In this document: positions 10,717 through 34,721 of the stretch, in pieces | How the letters are laid out: each line of letters begins with the position of its first letter | Numbering within the stretch: position 1 is the stretch's first letter | Translations under genes and position numbers: made by a program | Notes under the pieces: generated by a model | The model's database searches: none | Told to the model about the DNA's origin: nothing | What the model saw: the letters and a program-made list of their open reading frames with translations, nothing else | From: Endomychus coccineus | Lineage: Eukaryota > Arthropoda > Insecta > Coleoptera > Endomychidae | Length of the DNA: 64,000 nt | Direction of reading: 5' to 3' | NCBI GenBank assembly: GCA_958510875.1 | Contig: OY294069.1 | Coordinates: 1,674,001 to 1,738,000, forward strand

Positions 10717-12285
10717 TTATTTGCAAAAATAGTAAATTTTGAAAAATGCATGCACTAGAACCAGTTCATACTTTTATATTATTTTGGTGGAAAATAAGAA
10801 ATGTAAAAACCCCATCAAAGGACAATTTTCCAGGAACCTATCGTTAAAGTTATCTTAGAGGATGATTCGAAAATCAAGTTTTTACGAAATTTGTTAAATT
10901 GGTTATATACTAGAAAGTCTTGATTGGCTTTAAGTATACATTGCACTAGTCGAATTTTTAATTAGTAAGAATAAGAGATGGGTTACTATTCAGTGATCTG
11001 TTGTTATTTATTAACAAATCTGCGACTGTACGAACAATCTACTTAACGAGCAACTAGATGTAGGAAATTCCATTTTGTTCAACCTATTAAATTTCACCTA
11101 ATACAATCCTTAGAATGGAATTACCGACAATTTAATACTATACCGTTTACTATCTCAAGACAATTAACCTTAGTAACTTTGTGTACCATTAATTCTTAGA
11201 ATCGTTTCACTTTATTGTAAATTTCGTATAAATACTATGATGATTCTCCGTTTTTTTCATTGTATGCTATGATAATGAAGTGTAAAGATCGAAATTTCAA
11301 TCAAAGTTCTTTTAAATAAAATGATATTTAACAAAGTGAAATTTCTTTTTTTTTATCTGTATCGTCATTGAAACATTTTTACACCATATGGAACTAGAGA
11401 AGGCATGCTTCATACATTTATTACCCATGACATCATCCTCTTCGAAATAGGTTCATTGATATTCATTGTAGTATACATTCGGAGCTCTAGTAAACAATAA
11501 AATAAATTGTGCAATGTCAGTACTAAATAATCGTGCTAAAAATCACACACAAATGCGCCTTTACAAGCATGCCTATTCCCCAAAACCTACCTTTCGCTCG
11601 TTGCAGTAGCAGATGATATAGTAGTGGTAGCTGGAGATAAAACTAGCTACGGAATGTTGCTGCAGGACGTGAAAAGGATCACGTTACCGTATGTGACCTT
11701 AAATGCCCTCAACTGTCTAGATGACGTCACACATACGAAGAATTATAAATTATGAAATTTCTAAGCCAATATGTGCTGATGACATAAACATTCAGACTAA
11801 AAGACACCGTTAAAAAGAAGGCGAGTCTTGGAAAAGTCAAGGATGAAATGAGATAAATAAGTTGAACTTGAAGGTTATGTGCCTTGTTATTTATATAATC
11901 GATTAGGAGGCTTACGTGACGGAGGCTTGTGATTGGCTGAAAATTGTAGGTGTGACGACGCTGTTGGCACACGTAGCGATCAGGAATATTCTTAGAACTG
12001 GGTTCACAATTTCGCATTACCATTACAGCTATTTCTGTAGCAACATGTGTTTACTGTTTCGTCAGATTCTTTCAACATTAATACCTGCTCGTTCAAATTT
12101 ATTGAGAAATATGCGGCTCTAATGTCGGAAACGATAAGAAAACACTGCAACAGAACTTTGAACAGGCAGGGCCGTGCATGTTTTCCTCTCGTGCATCGAA
12201 ATATATAAAAAAAAAAAAGAATAAGGAGCTTGTCAAGTATGGTTATAATATAATACGTTCACAATGGGTGAGATTACACGCTAAA
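10717..12285. other. No gene seen
   Basis: Short unconvincing open frames only. A frame at about 11600 is followed by CAGATGATATAGTAGTGGTAG, which on the plus strand can be read as a YADD-like VADDIVVVAG segment and may be a tiny RT relic; too short to assign. Confidence 0.3.
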
Positions 12286-12289
12286 TGCT

Positions 12290-13020
12290 GGTAATCCTTT
12301 ACCCCAATCAAATCACACTTTCGAAGCTTGCGTCTTCACCAGGAAGACGGATCCCACAATCCCTAATATGATGATGTCACATACAACTATTTCTATGAAG
12401 TCTTCCATAACAATGCTAGGGATCACCAACAACAGCACCCTCTCATGGGGCGATCATGTAAGGTCCATTGCGAAAACCCCTTCACAAAATCTTGGTTTTC
12501 TATTCCGTGCCAAGAGCTACTTTACATCCCATCAGCTACTCATAATCTACAAGACACAGATTGGACCTGTCCTGGATTACTTTTCACATGTTTGTGTGTT
12601 TAGAAAGATCTTGGATTCTATCCAAAAGAGAGCTATTCGTTTGATTGATGATGGCACATTTACGAGTTTCTTGAACTCTCTAGAACATCGTAGAAAGGTG
12701 GGAGAGCTCTCCCTTTTCTATAGATATTTCCATGGTCGGTGTTCATCAGAAATCTCGTATGTTGTTCCACCACGATAGGCGGACTAGACGAGCTCAAACT
12801 AGTCACCACTAGTCACTGTGAAGCTCAAGACCAGCCGAACTTCTTCCTACAAGACTTCATTTTTTTATCGAACAGCGAAGTTTTGAAACTCTTTACCTAG
12901 TGAAGTCTTTCCCTATGCCTATAACCTTTAAGCCTTCAAGAAAAATCCTCTCCCAACATTCCACCGCCGGCTCACACTATGTTTATCGAACATCATAGGT
13001 TTCCCTCTCGTGTAGTCTTG
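12290..13020 (+). pseudogene. Non-LTR retrotransposon RT 3' part (family A)
   Basis: Encodes a long frame (12368-12778) with GITNNSTLSWGDHVRSIAK, FLFRAKSYFTSHQLLIIYKT and IGPVLDYFSHVC, followed by IQKRAIRLIDD. This is the RT thumb/connection region of Jockey/CR1-like elements (LG..ld..LsW..H...i.k; Y....rp.leY...vw; LdriQkRA.rLi). A stop at 12775 is followed by PSEVFPYA, shared with the tail at 61680. The minus-strand relic at 29.7 kb and the short piece at 59.75 kb carry the preceding palm region of the same family (shared TQACIFSR and MKSSIS.LG). Confidence 0.8.
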
Positions 13021-13079
13021 TAGACAAAGTATAAAAAATAATCTACGTTAAATTGACATATGTAGTGTTGTAAACCGAT

Positions 13080-14760
13080 AAATAAATTCCAACGATTATG
13101 TGAGATTTTTGCATTTTCGGATGTTGATAAGTTACTCATAACCTTAGGCAATCCTGTGTGTAGTATTTACTAAAAGAAACAAACAATAAGATAGGTATAT
13201 GCGCAATTGAGGTCGAGTTGCGTTCACTGAACACATACATGTTCAGTGGTTGCGTCATGTATCAAAACTAGTAGCTTCGGTCAGTGTTACCAGGAATGCC
13301 AGGTAGCTTCACTAATTAACCCCCAGATGGCGTTCAGAAAACCACTAAAATTTGAAATAAACCCCCAAACTCTTAAATATTCCAAAAATAGTATACAAAT
13401 TATAAAATTTATGAATTAATATGTTTCTAAACATGTTTTTTTTATTCCAACTAAATGAAGGGAACCTACAATTTAATATTTATATATTTAACATAATCTG
13501 TTTAAATCAGTGACTTTCTTAAAGATGTAGCATACCTACGTCAGGAAGTACATCTGTTTTACAGTGTTGCTTAAGCAGTAGAAGCCCTCAAATAATTTGC
13601 CCTCTTAAATACTCACTAAAGAAGAATAAAAACCCTAAATTTGGGGGAATACCCTTAATCCGGCAACACTGACTTGGGCATTGGTAAATGCATTGAGCTG
13701 TCCATTATTATTCTCGGTTTGTTGATATAAGGTATAGTCAAATTCAGTGAAGTAATAATAATATTGTTGAAGAAGCTAGATAAATAGGAGAAAATATAAA
13801 ATATTAATGTTAGAATCTGTTTCACAGTCTTATGACTTATGAACATCATAGATGGAGAGGCAGTAATGATTTTCTTACGTCATCGTGTTGAATCGTGGTT
13901 TTTGGTAGTTTTAGCCAGAGTGGTTGTGCTCTAGTTGTCTGTCAAGTCGAAGTTGTTGTTACCGTCTGACGGTTATTACAAAAAAGCGCTCTGCATAGGC
14001 AATTCCATACTTTTCAGAAATCAATCTCGATATAATTTTTGAAAAAACGTACGTTTAGTACAAAAAATTCACAATACGAAATTTTCAATTGACGATGTGT
14101 GAAATTTTCGCGACTCGGCAATATAACAATCATTGTATAAATCAAATGTAGGTTCAGTTACGTAATATTTTACAAAAATTGAATAGAATCAACCATTACG
14201 TGGTGAAAATTCATTCTAAACTTAGAAAAAGTGACTTTTGAAGGTTCTATTTTCACTAGTTAATAAACAAATGTATTTCGCTAACGCAGTTGTCTTGATG
14301 CAGTAATTTGTAATATTTATTTGAAGAAACTGTATTAACGAAACTATAGTCACATTTATTTAAACTACTGAAAATCGAAATTTTATTATTTATTTTATTT
14401 AAGTAATATTTTTGATTAATTGCGACGGTCTCAACACATTACATTACACACAATCGTTTCGGCTATGTAAATAAAACCAATTTAAGTCGTGGTATTTTCA
14501 ATATGTATATTACATTTTTTGTAGCCATCGGGATCTTCAATCATACTTGTGCCATCTATCAATAACAGGCCAAAGTAACAAAGATATAATAAATAGGTAC
14601 CTATCAATCAGTTAAAATTGAATTCTAACAATCACTTGACTTGATAATATTGATTTCGAATCCATAGTAAAACTGAAGTGCGAATGAACTATTTCATAAA
14701 CAACTGTTGCTTGAATAGAGATAATAAAATGATGACAACACTGTACTCCGCAAAAATGTT
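13080..14760. other. No gene seen
   Basis: AT-rich. If the exon at 14767-14976 is real, this interval should contain the start of its downstream intron. No further exon was identified. Confidence 0.4.
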
Positions 14761-14766
14761 TCTCAC

Positions 14767-14976
14767 CCCTTTGATTTGTCTAACAGGTTTCGTTGTTAAA
14801 TTTTCCGACGAATATATAGGAACGTCCAAATCGCTAACATTGGATGAAATACTCGTTTCCCTCGCCGCTCTTGGAATTTGCAACAACGCCATGGCTTGTT
14901 GATGATCCTGGGTCGTATCCCTCAAATAATGACTCTGGGATACGAAACCGATTCCGTCATCATCGTCTCCATCCAT
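14767..14976 (-). CDS. Candidate first coding exon of an unrecognised gene
   Basis: I do not recognise this protein. The exon reads MDGDDDDGIGFVSQSHYLRD at its start, 70 codons in all, ending ...TTKPVRQIKG at a good donor (GG|GTGAGA) in phase 0. The ATG at 14976 sits in a reasonable initiation context (CGTTATGG). Codon use is more GC-rich than the surroundings. The N-terminus is acidic, then polar, with no signal peptide or membrane segment. The upstream 15000-15260 is unusually rich in CpG for this window, as expected for a promoter and 5' UTR. The frame stays open past the donor for 25 codons but becomes hydrophobic and unlike the exon. Downstream exons toward lower coordinates were not found; they may lie beyond large introns or outside the window. 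Confidence 0.5.
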
Positions 14977-14979
14977 AAC

Positions 14980-15260
14980 GAGGGTGGAAAACGGAATGTT
15001 CTTCGACGAATCCAGTTTTAACACGTATTTTCACAAAAAAAAAATTTACACCCACCACGCCGACCGCCTGTTGATCGCAACGTTACGAAACGTGTAGACG
15101 CGTTAAAATTCGGTTCGGAAGCGGGATTTCGAACGGCCCGTTCCACGCTGTTCATAAATTGCGACTGAATGACCCTTCAAAGACGACGTCCCGACGCATA
15201 GATAAATGAGAAAGTATTTTTAAACCGCCAGTGACGCGACCGACGTACAGCATATTGTCA
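14980..15260 (-). promoter_or_regulatory. CpG-rich promoter-like stretch above the orphan exon
   Basis: Contains many CpG dinucleotides within about 250 bp (for example GCGGGATTTCGAACGGCCCG), contrasting with CpG-poor AT-rich flanks. It lies directly upstream of the ATG at 14976 on the minus strand. A promoter or 5' UTR role is inferred from composition and position only. Confidence 0.4.
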
Positions 15261-15264
15261 ATAG

Positions 15265-16560
15265 AAAACATACAATATCCTTGCCAAAACGATTGACGCA
15301 GAAACAAATGAAGGCACCATGAAATAAGCATTTACGTAAGATGTTTTAACTGAAACGCTGCATTCTTCTCTTTGTACGATGAATCATAAGGCCCGTACTG
15401 CTAAACCACTGCATCATTGTTTCCCAACTTGTAATCAAAAGATGTGAAGAAACGAATGGATGAAGAGGCATTGAAAATTCACGCAACCTTTTTCAAGCAA
15501 AACGTCATGTTCAAAAAGAAATCGATGGTTTGACTTACATCAATCTAATCCCTTTGAGATATGGTTTTTGGAGGAGGTATTTTGGCATAAGGCATTTATT
15601 TGAATCGTTTCTTCATTGGAAAATGTTAATCTGTAGGTATTTTCGATAACATCTCCCGCCCAGTAGCCGTTTGGAAAACAACAAAAAACTACTGAGAATG
15701 AAGTCTGGAGCAGGAGCGCCCAAAGTTCTAATGGGTTATCAAAAGGTATCTTTTTATGACATCCCAAAAGTTCTGGTGGAAGTGATCTCCCCAACCATTG
15801 TTCTACCTGGTGATATATGCCGAAATAATACATTGGTACTGCTAAATTGAAGAGCATAAAACTTCCTGACCACAAACAACTATTACCCGATCTTCAGGAT
15901 AAAATGTGCCCTCGACTACATTCTCAACATCATGTTTTGTTCATGTACGAAAAGGGTGTGGAGCAAGGAGCGACTGCAGGAAAATTGGTGTAAATTGTAG
16001 TATCGCCTGTGAGGACCACCGGGGACGTTGTCGGTTGTCGCATTTTATTATTTTGTCGACGCTTTCTTGGAAGTTATCCCTCTCCTCCACCCAAAGGGGA
16101 GTGCGATTAATAGACTCAGATAACATTAATTTCTCTGTCCGATGCTTATTTCTGGAAATTATTTAAAATGGGTCATTCTGTATCTAAAGCTCTCGAGAGA
16201 AAATTACACGGCCCAGAGAACCCCGAGAGTAGCTTCAGCAAGCAACGTCCTTCTCGCGGGTATCGAGATAAGTAACCCGTAGTGGCGAAACTAACAGTTC
16301 CCATTGCAAAAGATCCGGTGAATTGGGCACCACATGACGTTTCACTACTAAAACCACGAAACCGTGCCTTCTTATCGAAAACTGTTACTTTCAAATTTAT
16401 CATAGTGTTATAATGCGCATTCTTGTTTACAAAATGCCAAAGCAATTAGCAGGCGCTGTCGAGAATGAGTAGCAGCCATTGAACTGTAATATTACAGTGG
16501 TAGCAGCTAATACTTTATTTTCAACAAGAACGGCACAATAAATAATGCAAAAAGATCCAT
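15265..16560. other. Unassigned; mixed-composition sequence with open frames
   Basis: Several frames of 60-110 codons are open here (for example minus 15540-15875 and minus 16173-16445, plus 15906-16166), and composition is more GC-rich than most of the window. None shows a recognisable domain, and overlapping frames on both strands are equally open. Decayed transposon sequence is the likelier reading, but part of a gene cannot be excluded. Confidence 0.3.
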
Positions 16561-16676
16561 TCACATTACGTTTTACTTTTTCCCAATATCCGATAATTTT
16601 ATGACGATCTGGCAACAATGCCTTCTAATATAAAAGCACAAGCTCGATGACGTAAACCAATTGTTATTTTTAATGG

Positions 16677-16967
16677 GTCGTATACACAGGTCTGGTAACT
16701 CTATTGTTTGACATGAGTCTCTTACATGTCGCCAAACTCGTAGTCCCTCGCACAGCCACCAGCTGGCACATGGATCGAAGTACATTGTCAGGATTAGGCG
16801 CCATATAGTTCAAATTTCAAGCCCCACAATACAAATATTGCCAGAGAACATCCCTCGACTCATGCGCTTCCCTTGACGCCTTTTGATACTATGCGACAGT
16901 TGACGCTTAGCGGACTCACTTCTCACATAGGAAACAGCCTCGAGTTTCCAGACCTGTGTATACGACC
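16677..16967. mobile_element. Small inverted-repeat element (MITE B), copy 1
   Basis: Bounded by inverted repeats GGTCGTATACACAGGTCTGG and its complement ending TGTATACGACC, about 291 bp, inserted in the satellite unit at its GGGTCGTA site. Equivalent copies are at about 19312-19603 and, with an internal deletion, about 21954-22131. Confidence 0.8.
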
Positions 16968-17234
16968 GTGGTCGTATTTACCTTAATTTCGATGGATTAT
17001 TAAAATAAAAAGGGTCAAATACGTAAAAAGTTTTACTATTTCTCAATATCCGATAATTTAATGACAATCTGGCAACAGTGTCTTCTAATACAAAGGCACA
17101 AGCTCGATGACTTGAACCAATTTTTATTTAAAATGGGTCGTACTTACCTTTATTTCGATGGATTATAAAATTAAATAAGGATTTTCTCAATATCCGATAA
17201 TTTTGAGACAATCTGGCAACAATGTCTTCTAATA

Positions 17235-18187
17235 CCTGAATATTAAAAATGATCTTGGTCAAGGGTGGTTGTGTAATCTAAAACGTGTGTCTTACTTTAC
17301 GTTTGAAATAATTAATTTGAAGTTTCTAAAAGTGCGAAATTTCGCAATTTTATACGAATATTGTAACACTCAGAAGTCTTTAGCGCTTTGGACTCCGGGA
17401 TTTTCACGTGGCCTATCGAAATTAGAAGGTTCGAATTATTTAAAAACATAATTGCATGAACGCCAGACGTCCTATGTAATTAGCTACGAACGAAATCATT
17501 TTGACATATGCCTCGAGGAGCTCGCTGCGCGTAAGTTAGAGTTTATACATTTTACCTCGGTCTTGTTAATTTGGAGCCGTTTCTTGCCCCGTGCGACCGT
17601 CGCCAGTTGTAATAAAGTGTTTTTGGCTATGAGCCGTTAGCTTTTACCAGCTTCGTGTATATTTCGCGAGAAAATTCCCTTTGGCACGTCGCACGTTAGA
17701 CGCGCGTAGCTGAGATCTGAGAATAGCTCAAACTGTTTTGATTAAATTTTCCTATTTAATGGACATTTATCGAAAAAAGAAGGGCCGTCGGGCACGGTCC
17801 GATACTAAATCTAACTACATGGAGCGAAAACTGCACGCGAAAAGTCGTCTTAAAGCCGTATTAGGTACAGCCTGTTTGCACTTTTCTAACTCGCGTGCTA
17901 CGGGCTTCTCACGTGAACGTCATTCGATTTACGGAAAATTAACTATTTCAAAACAGTTTTTGACCCGGATTGTGGCTATCACGACCTCTTGAAAAGGTTC
18001 ACAGTTCACATAATTATTTCATAATTTGTAGTTCATTATTGTTTTACAACTGAAATAAATAGGTATGGAATTTGTAGGTTATTGATGATGTCAGTGTGAC
18101 AGTGACATAACTATTTCAAACGTAAAGTAAGACACACGTTTTAGATTCCTCAACCACCCTTGACCAAGATAATTTTTGATATCCCGG
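17235..18187. mobile_element. MITE A copy 1 (TA target site)
   Basis: Flanked by TA on both sides. The right end reads GATATCCCGG, and the subterminal GGTCAAGGGTGGTTGTG is repeated in inverse as CACAACCACCCTTGACC-type sequence. About 953 bp without a conserved reading frame. TA duplication and ends suggest a Tc1/mariner-type non-autonomous element. Confidence 0.85.
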
Positions 18188-18637
18188 TACAAAAGTACAA
18201 GCTTGATGACTTAACCAATTTTTATTTTAAACGGGCCGTACTTTCCTTTATTTCGATACATTATTAAAATAAAAAGTATCAAATACGTAAAAAGTTTTAC
18301 CATTTCTCAATATCCGATAATTTCATGACAATCTGGCAACAACGTCTTCTAATACAAAAATAGTAGCTCGATGACGTAAACCAATTTTTATTTTAAATAG
18401 ATCGTACTTACCTTTATTTCGATGGATTATAAAAATAAAAAAGGATTTTCTCAATATCCCATAATTTAATGACAATCTCGCAAAAGTACAAGCTCGATAA
18501 CGTAAATCAATTTTTATTTTGAACGGGCCGTACTTTCCTTTATTTCGATAGATTATTAAAATAAAAAGTATCAAATACGTAAAGTTTTACTATTTCTCAA
18601 TATCTGATAATTTCATGACAATCTGGGAACAATGTCT

Positions 18638-19129
18638 TGTAGTATAGGAATTTTCCATCCCTATACGAGAGTACCTAAAATCCCTAAATTATGCATGCGA
18701 CCTTATTTCTATTGGTAATGTTATTAAGTATATGTTTAGATCTCATTGCTAACCCACTTAACAATATGTTTACTGATGCGATATATTAAACATATTGTTA
18801 GCTACCTTGACATCTTAGACTAGATTAACTAGGACAATAACAATAACAGTATATGACATAATATATACCTATATACTTATGTAGGGCATTAATATTCAAT
18901 ATTCATACATCATCATTCATAGAGATAATAGTCATCAATTGTTATTGACGGTATTGTCATTGATTTGTATATGTTATTATGTAGAGCAAGACATTAAGTC
19001 TAAATGACGTCAAGCTCTACTTTAGTAAAGTTTAACTCTTTTTATAAGTGTGTTTCTATTCCTATGCCTCCACCAGGACCACGGGTCAGCTTAGGTCAAA
19101 CCGCCCGACGTTAGGAGCTGATCCCCACA
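18638..19129. mobile_element. Solo LTR, copy 1
   Basis: A 492-bp segment beginning TGTAGTATAGG and ending GATCCCCACA (TG...CA ends), flanked by a 4-bp direct repeat GTCT (18634-18637 and 19130-19133). It interrupts the satellite unit at GTCTTCTAATAC. TTTTTATAAG at about 19040 is TATA-like. No internal retroviral-type sequence, so this is a recombined solo LTR. Orientation is uncertain. Confidence 0.8.
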
Positions 19130-19311
19130 GTCTTCTAATACAAAAGTACAAGCTCGATGACGTGAGCCAATTTTTATTTTAAATAGATCGTACTTACCTT
19201 TATTTCGATGGATTATAAAAATTAAAAAGGATTTTATGACAATCTGGCAACAATGTCTTCTAATACAAAAGTACAAGCTCGATGACGTAAACCAATTGTT
19301 ATTTTTAATGG

Positions 19312-19603
19312 GTCGTATACACAGGTCTGGAAACTCTATTGTTTGACATGAGTCTCTTAAATGTCGCCAAACTCGTAGTCCCTCGCACAGCCACCAGCTG
19401 GCACATGGATCGAAGTACATTGTCAGGATTAGGCGCCATATAGTTCAAATTTCAAGCCCCACAATACAAAGATTGCCAGAGAACATCCCTCGACTCATGC
19501 GCTTCCCTTGACGCCTTTTGATACTATGCGACAGTTGACGCTTAGCGGACTCACTTCTCACATAGGAAACAGCCTCGAGTTTCCAGACCTGTGTATACGA
19601 CCG
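19312..19603. mobile_element. MITE B copy 2
   Basis: Same inverted-repeat ends and length as the copy at 16677, nearly identical in sequence, at the equivalent position in block 2. Confidence 0.8.
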
Positions 19604-19869
19604 TGGTCGTATTTACCTTAATTTCGATGGATTATTAAAATAAAAAGGGTCAAATACGTAAAAAGTTTTACTATTTCTCAATATCCGATAATTTAATGAC
19701 AATCTGGCAACAGTGTCTTCTAATACAAAAGCACAAGCTCGATGACTTGAACCAATTTTTATTTAAAATGGGTCGTACTTACCTTTATTTCGATGGATTA
19801 TAAAATTAAATAAGGATTTTCTCAATGTCCGATAATTTTGAGACAATCTGGCAACAATGTCTTCTAATA

Positions 19870-20810
19870 CCTGGATATCAAAAATTATCTTGGTCAAGGG
19901 TGGTTGTGTAATCTAAAACGTGTGTCTTACTTTACGTTTGAAATAATTACGTCATAATTAATTTGAAGTTTCTAAAAGTGCGAGATTTCGCAATTTTATA
20001 CGAATATTGTAACACTCGAAGTCTTTAGCGCTTTGGACTCGTGGCCTATCGAAATTAGAAGGTTCAAATTATCTAAAAACATAATTGCATGAACGCCAGA
20101 CGTCCTATGTAATTAGCTACGAACGAAATCATTTTGACATATGCCTCGAGGAGCTCGCTGCGCGTAAGTTAGAGTTTATACATTTTACATCGGTCTTGTT
20201 AATTTGGGGCCGTTTCTTGCCCCGTGCGACCGGCGCCAGTTGTAATAGTGTTTTTGGCTATGGGCCGCTAGCTTTTACCCGCTTCGTGTATATTTTAGTC
20301 GCGAGAATATTCCCTTTGGTAAGTCGCACGTTAGACGCGACTGAGAATAGCTCAAACTGTTTTGATTAAATTTTTCTATTTAATTGACATTTATCGAAAA
20401 AAGAAGGGCCGTCGGGCACTGTCCGATACTAAATCTAACTACATGGAGCGAAAACGGCACGCGAAAAGTCGTCGTAAAGCCGTATTAAGTACAACCAGTT
20501 TGCACTTTTCTAACTCGCGTGCTACGGGCTTCTCACGTGAACCTCATTCGATTTACGGAAAATTAACTATTTCAAAACAGTTTTCGACCCGGATTGTGGC
20601 TATCACGACCTCTGAAAAGGTTCAAAGTTCACATAATTATTTCATAATTTGTAGTTCATTATTGTTTTACAACTGAAATAAATAGGTATGGAATTTGTAG
20701 GTTATTGATGATGTCAGTGTGACAGTGACATAACTATTTCAAACGTAAAGTAAGACACACGTTTTAGATTCCTCAACCACCCTTGACCAAGATAATTTTT
20801 GATATCCCGG
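19870..20810. mobile_element. MITE A copy 2 (TA target site)
   Basis: 941 bp between TA dinucleotides at 19868-19869 and 20811-20812. The left end begins CCTGGATATCAAAAATTATC and the right end is GATATCCCGG. Confidence 0.85.
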
Positions 20811-21260
20811 TACAAAAGTACAAGCTTGATGACTTAACCAATTTTTATTTTAAACGGGCCGTACTTTCCTTTATTTCGATACATTATTAAAATAAAAAGT
20901 ATCAAATACGTAAAAAGTTTTACCATTTCTCAATATCCGATAATTTCATGACAATCTGGCAACAACGTCTTCTAATACAAAAATAGTAGCTCGATGACGT
21001 AAACCAATTTTTATTTTAAATAGATCGTACTTACCTTTATTTCGATGGATTATAAAAATAAAAAAGGATTTTCTCAATATCCCATAATTTAATGACAATC
21101 TCGCAAAAGTACAAGCTCGATAACGTAAATCAATTTTTATTTTGAACGGGCCGTACTTTCCTTTATTTCGATAGATTATTAAAATAAAAAGTATCAAATA
21201 CGTAAAGTTTTACTATTTCTCAATATCTGATAATTTCATGACAATCTGGGAACAATGTCT

Positions 21261-21752
21261 TGTAGTATAGGAATTTTCCATCCCTATACGAGAGTACCTA
21301 AAATCCCTAAATTATGCATGCGACCTTATTTCTATTGGTAATGTTATTAAGTATATGTTTAGATCTCATTGCTAACCCACTTAACAATATGTTTACTGAT
21401 GCGATATATTAAACATATTGTTAGCTACCTTGACATCTTAGACTAGATTAACTAGGACAATAACAATAACAGTATATGACATAATATATACCTATATACT
21501 TATGTAGGGCATTAATATTCAATATTCATACATCATCATTCATAGAGATAATAGTCATCAATTGTTATTGACGGTATTGTCATTGATTTGTATATGTTAT
21601 TATGTAGAGCAAGACATTAAGTCTAAATGACGTCAAGCTCTACTTTAGTAAAGTTTAACTCTTTTTATAAGTGTGTTTCTATTCCTATGCCTCCACCAGG
21701 ACCACGGGTCAGCTTAGGTCAAACCGCCCGACGTTAGGAGCTGATCCCCACA
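21261..21752. mobile_element. Solo LTR, copy 2
   Basis: Same 492-bp length, same TG...CA ends and same flanking GTCT (21257-21260, 21753-21756) as the LTR at 18638, offset exactly 2623 bp. It was copied with the block rather than inserted independently. Confidence 0.85.
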
Positions 21753-21953
21753 GTCTTCTAATACAAAAGTACAAGCTCGATGACGTGAGCCAATTTTTAT
21801 TTTAAATAGATCGTACTTACCTTTATTTCGATGGATTATAAAAATTAAAAAGGATTTTCCCAATATCCCATAATTTTATGACAATCTGGCAACAATGTCT
21901 TCTAATACAAAAGTACAAGCTCGATGACGTAAACCAATTGTTATTTTTAATGG

Positions 21954-22131
21954 GTCGTATACACAGGTCTGGAAACTCTATTGTTTGACATGAGTCTCTT
22001 AAATGTCGCCAAACATCCCTCGACTCATGCGCTTCCCTTGACGCCTTTTGATACTATGCGACCGTTGACGCTTAGCGGACTCACTTCTCACATAGGAAAC
22101 AGCCTCGAGTTTCCAGACCTGTGTATACGAC
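21954..22131. mobile_element. MITE B copy 3, internally deleted
   Basis: Carries both ends of the 291-bp element but lacks about 112 bp between CGCCAAAC and ATCCCTCGACTC compared with copy 2. Confidence 0.8.
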
Positions 22132-22399
22132 CGTGGTCGTATTTACCTTAATTTCGATGGATTATCAAAATAAAAAGGGTCAAATATGTAAAAAGTTTTA
22201 CTATTTCTCAATATCCGATAATTTAATGACAATCTGGCAACAGTGTCTTCTAATACAAAGGCACAAGCTCGATGACGTGAACCAATTTTTATTTAAAATG
22301 GGTCGTACTTACCTTTATTTCGATGGATTATAAAATTAAATAAGGATTTTCTCAATGTCCGATAATTTTGAGACAATCTGGCAACAATGTCTTCTAATA

Positions 22400-23339
22400 C
22401 CTGGATATCAAAAATTATCTTGGTCAAGGGTGGTTGTGTAATCTAAAACGTGTGTCTTACTTTACGTTTGAAATAATTACGTCATAATTAATTTGAAGTT
22501 TCTAAAAGTGCGAGATTTCGCAATTTTATACGAATATTGTAACACTCGAAGTCTTTAGCGCTTTGGACTCGTGGCCTATCGAAATTAGAAGGTTCAAATT
22601 ATCTAAAAACATAATTGCATGAACGCCAGACGTCCTATGTAATTAGCTACGAACGAAATCATTTTGACATATGCCTCGAGGAGCTCGCTGCCCGTAAGTT
22701 AGAGTTTATACATTTTACCTCGAACTTGTTAATTTGGGGCCGTTTCTTGCCCCGTGCGATTGGCGCCAGTTGTAATAGTGTTTTTGGCTATGGGCCGCTA
22801 GCTTTTACCCGCTTCGTGTATATTTTAGTCGCGAGAATATTCCCTTTGGTAAGTCGCACGTTAGACGCGACTGAGAATAGCTCAAACTGTTTTGATTAAA
22901 TTTTTCTATTTAATTGACATTTATCGAAAAAAGAAGGGCCGTCGGGCACTGTCCGATACTAAATCTAACTACATGGAGCGAAAACGGCACGCGAAAAGTC
23001 GTCGTAAAGCCGTATTAAGTACAACCAGTTTGCACTTTTCTAACTCGCGTGCTACGGGCTTCTCACGTGAACCTCATTCGATTTACGGAAAATTAACTAT
23101 TTCAAAACAGTTTTCGACCCGGATTGTGGCTATCACGACCTCTGAAAAGGTTCAAAGTTCACATAATTATTTCATAATTTGTAGTTCATTATTGTTTACA
23201 ACTGAAATAAATTGGTATGAAATTTGTAGGTTATTGATGATGTCAGTGCGACAGTGACATAATTATTTCAAACGTAAAGTAAGACACACGTTTTAGATTC
23301 CACAACCACCCTTGACCAAAACAATTTTTGATATCCCGG
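22400..23339. mobile_element. MITE A copy 3 (TA target site)
   Basis: 940 bp, flanked by TA at 22398-22399 and 23340-23341, nearly identical to copy 2 over its length. Confidence 0.85.
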
Positions 23340-23559
23340 TACAAAAGTACAAGCTCAATGACGTAAACCAATTTATATTTTAAATGGGCCGTACTTACCT
23401 TTATTTCGATGGATTATTAAAATAAAACAGGATTAAATACATAAAAAATTATATTTATACGAAATGTCGTGAACAGTTTGTACACAAATAGAATTCAATT
23501 AAACAAAAATGAATTCAATAGACTAATAATAAACAGTAAGTAAACAACTAAAGTAACAT

Positions 23560-34721
<11,162 letters not shown>

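Larger units (their letters stand above)
16570..23450. repeat. Satellite-like array in ~2.6 tandem copies of a ~2.6-kb block
   Basis: A short unit with TTTCTCAATATCCGATAATT, CAATCTGGCAACAATGTCTT, AAGCTCGATGACGTAAACCA and CTTACCTTTATTTCGATGGA recurs throughout. Three MITEs (17235, 19870, 22400), two identical-looking solo LTRs (18638, 21261) and three copies of a small 290-bp inverted-repeat element sit at equivalent positions. The offset between blocks 1 and 2 is 2623 bp at the LTR; between blocks 2 and 3 it is 2530 bp at the MITE. Block 3 stops before an LTR. The array ends about 110 bp from the SPT16 stop codon. Confidence 0.9.

Noticed and set aside
15540..15875. 111-codon minus frame as an exon of the orphan gene
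   Set aside because: It lies upstream of that gene's start on the same strand, has no splice-phase link, and shows no domain; left as unassigned.
17452..23257. Repeated open frames starting MHERQTSYVISYERN and MIKFFYLIDIYRKKKG in each tandem block
   Set aside because: They lie inside MITE A copies. The same interior at 37.2-37.6 kb has the frames broken, and no protein family is recognisable; they are chance frames copied with the block.
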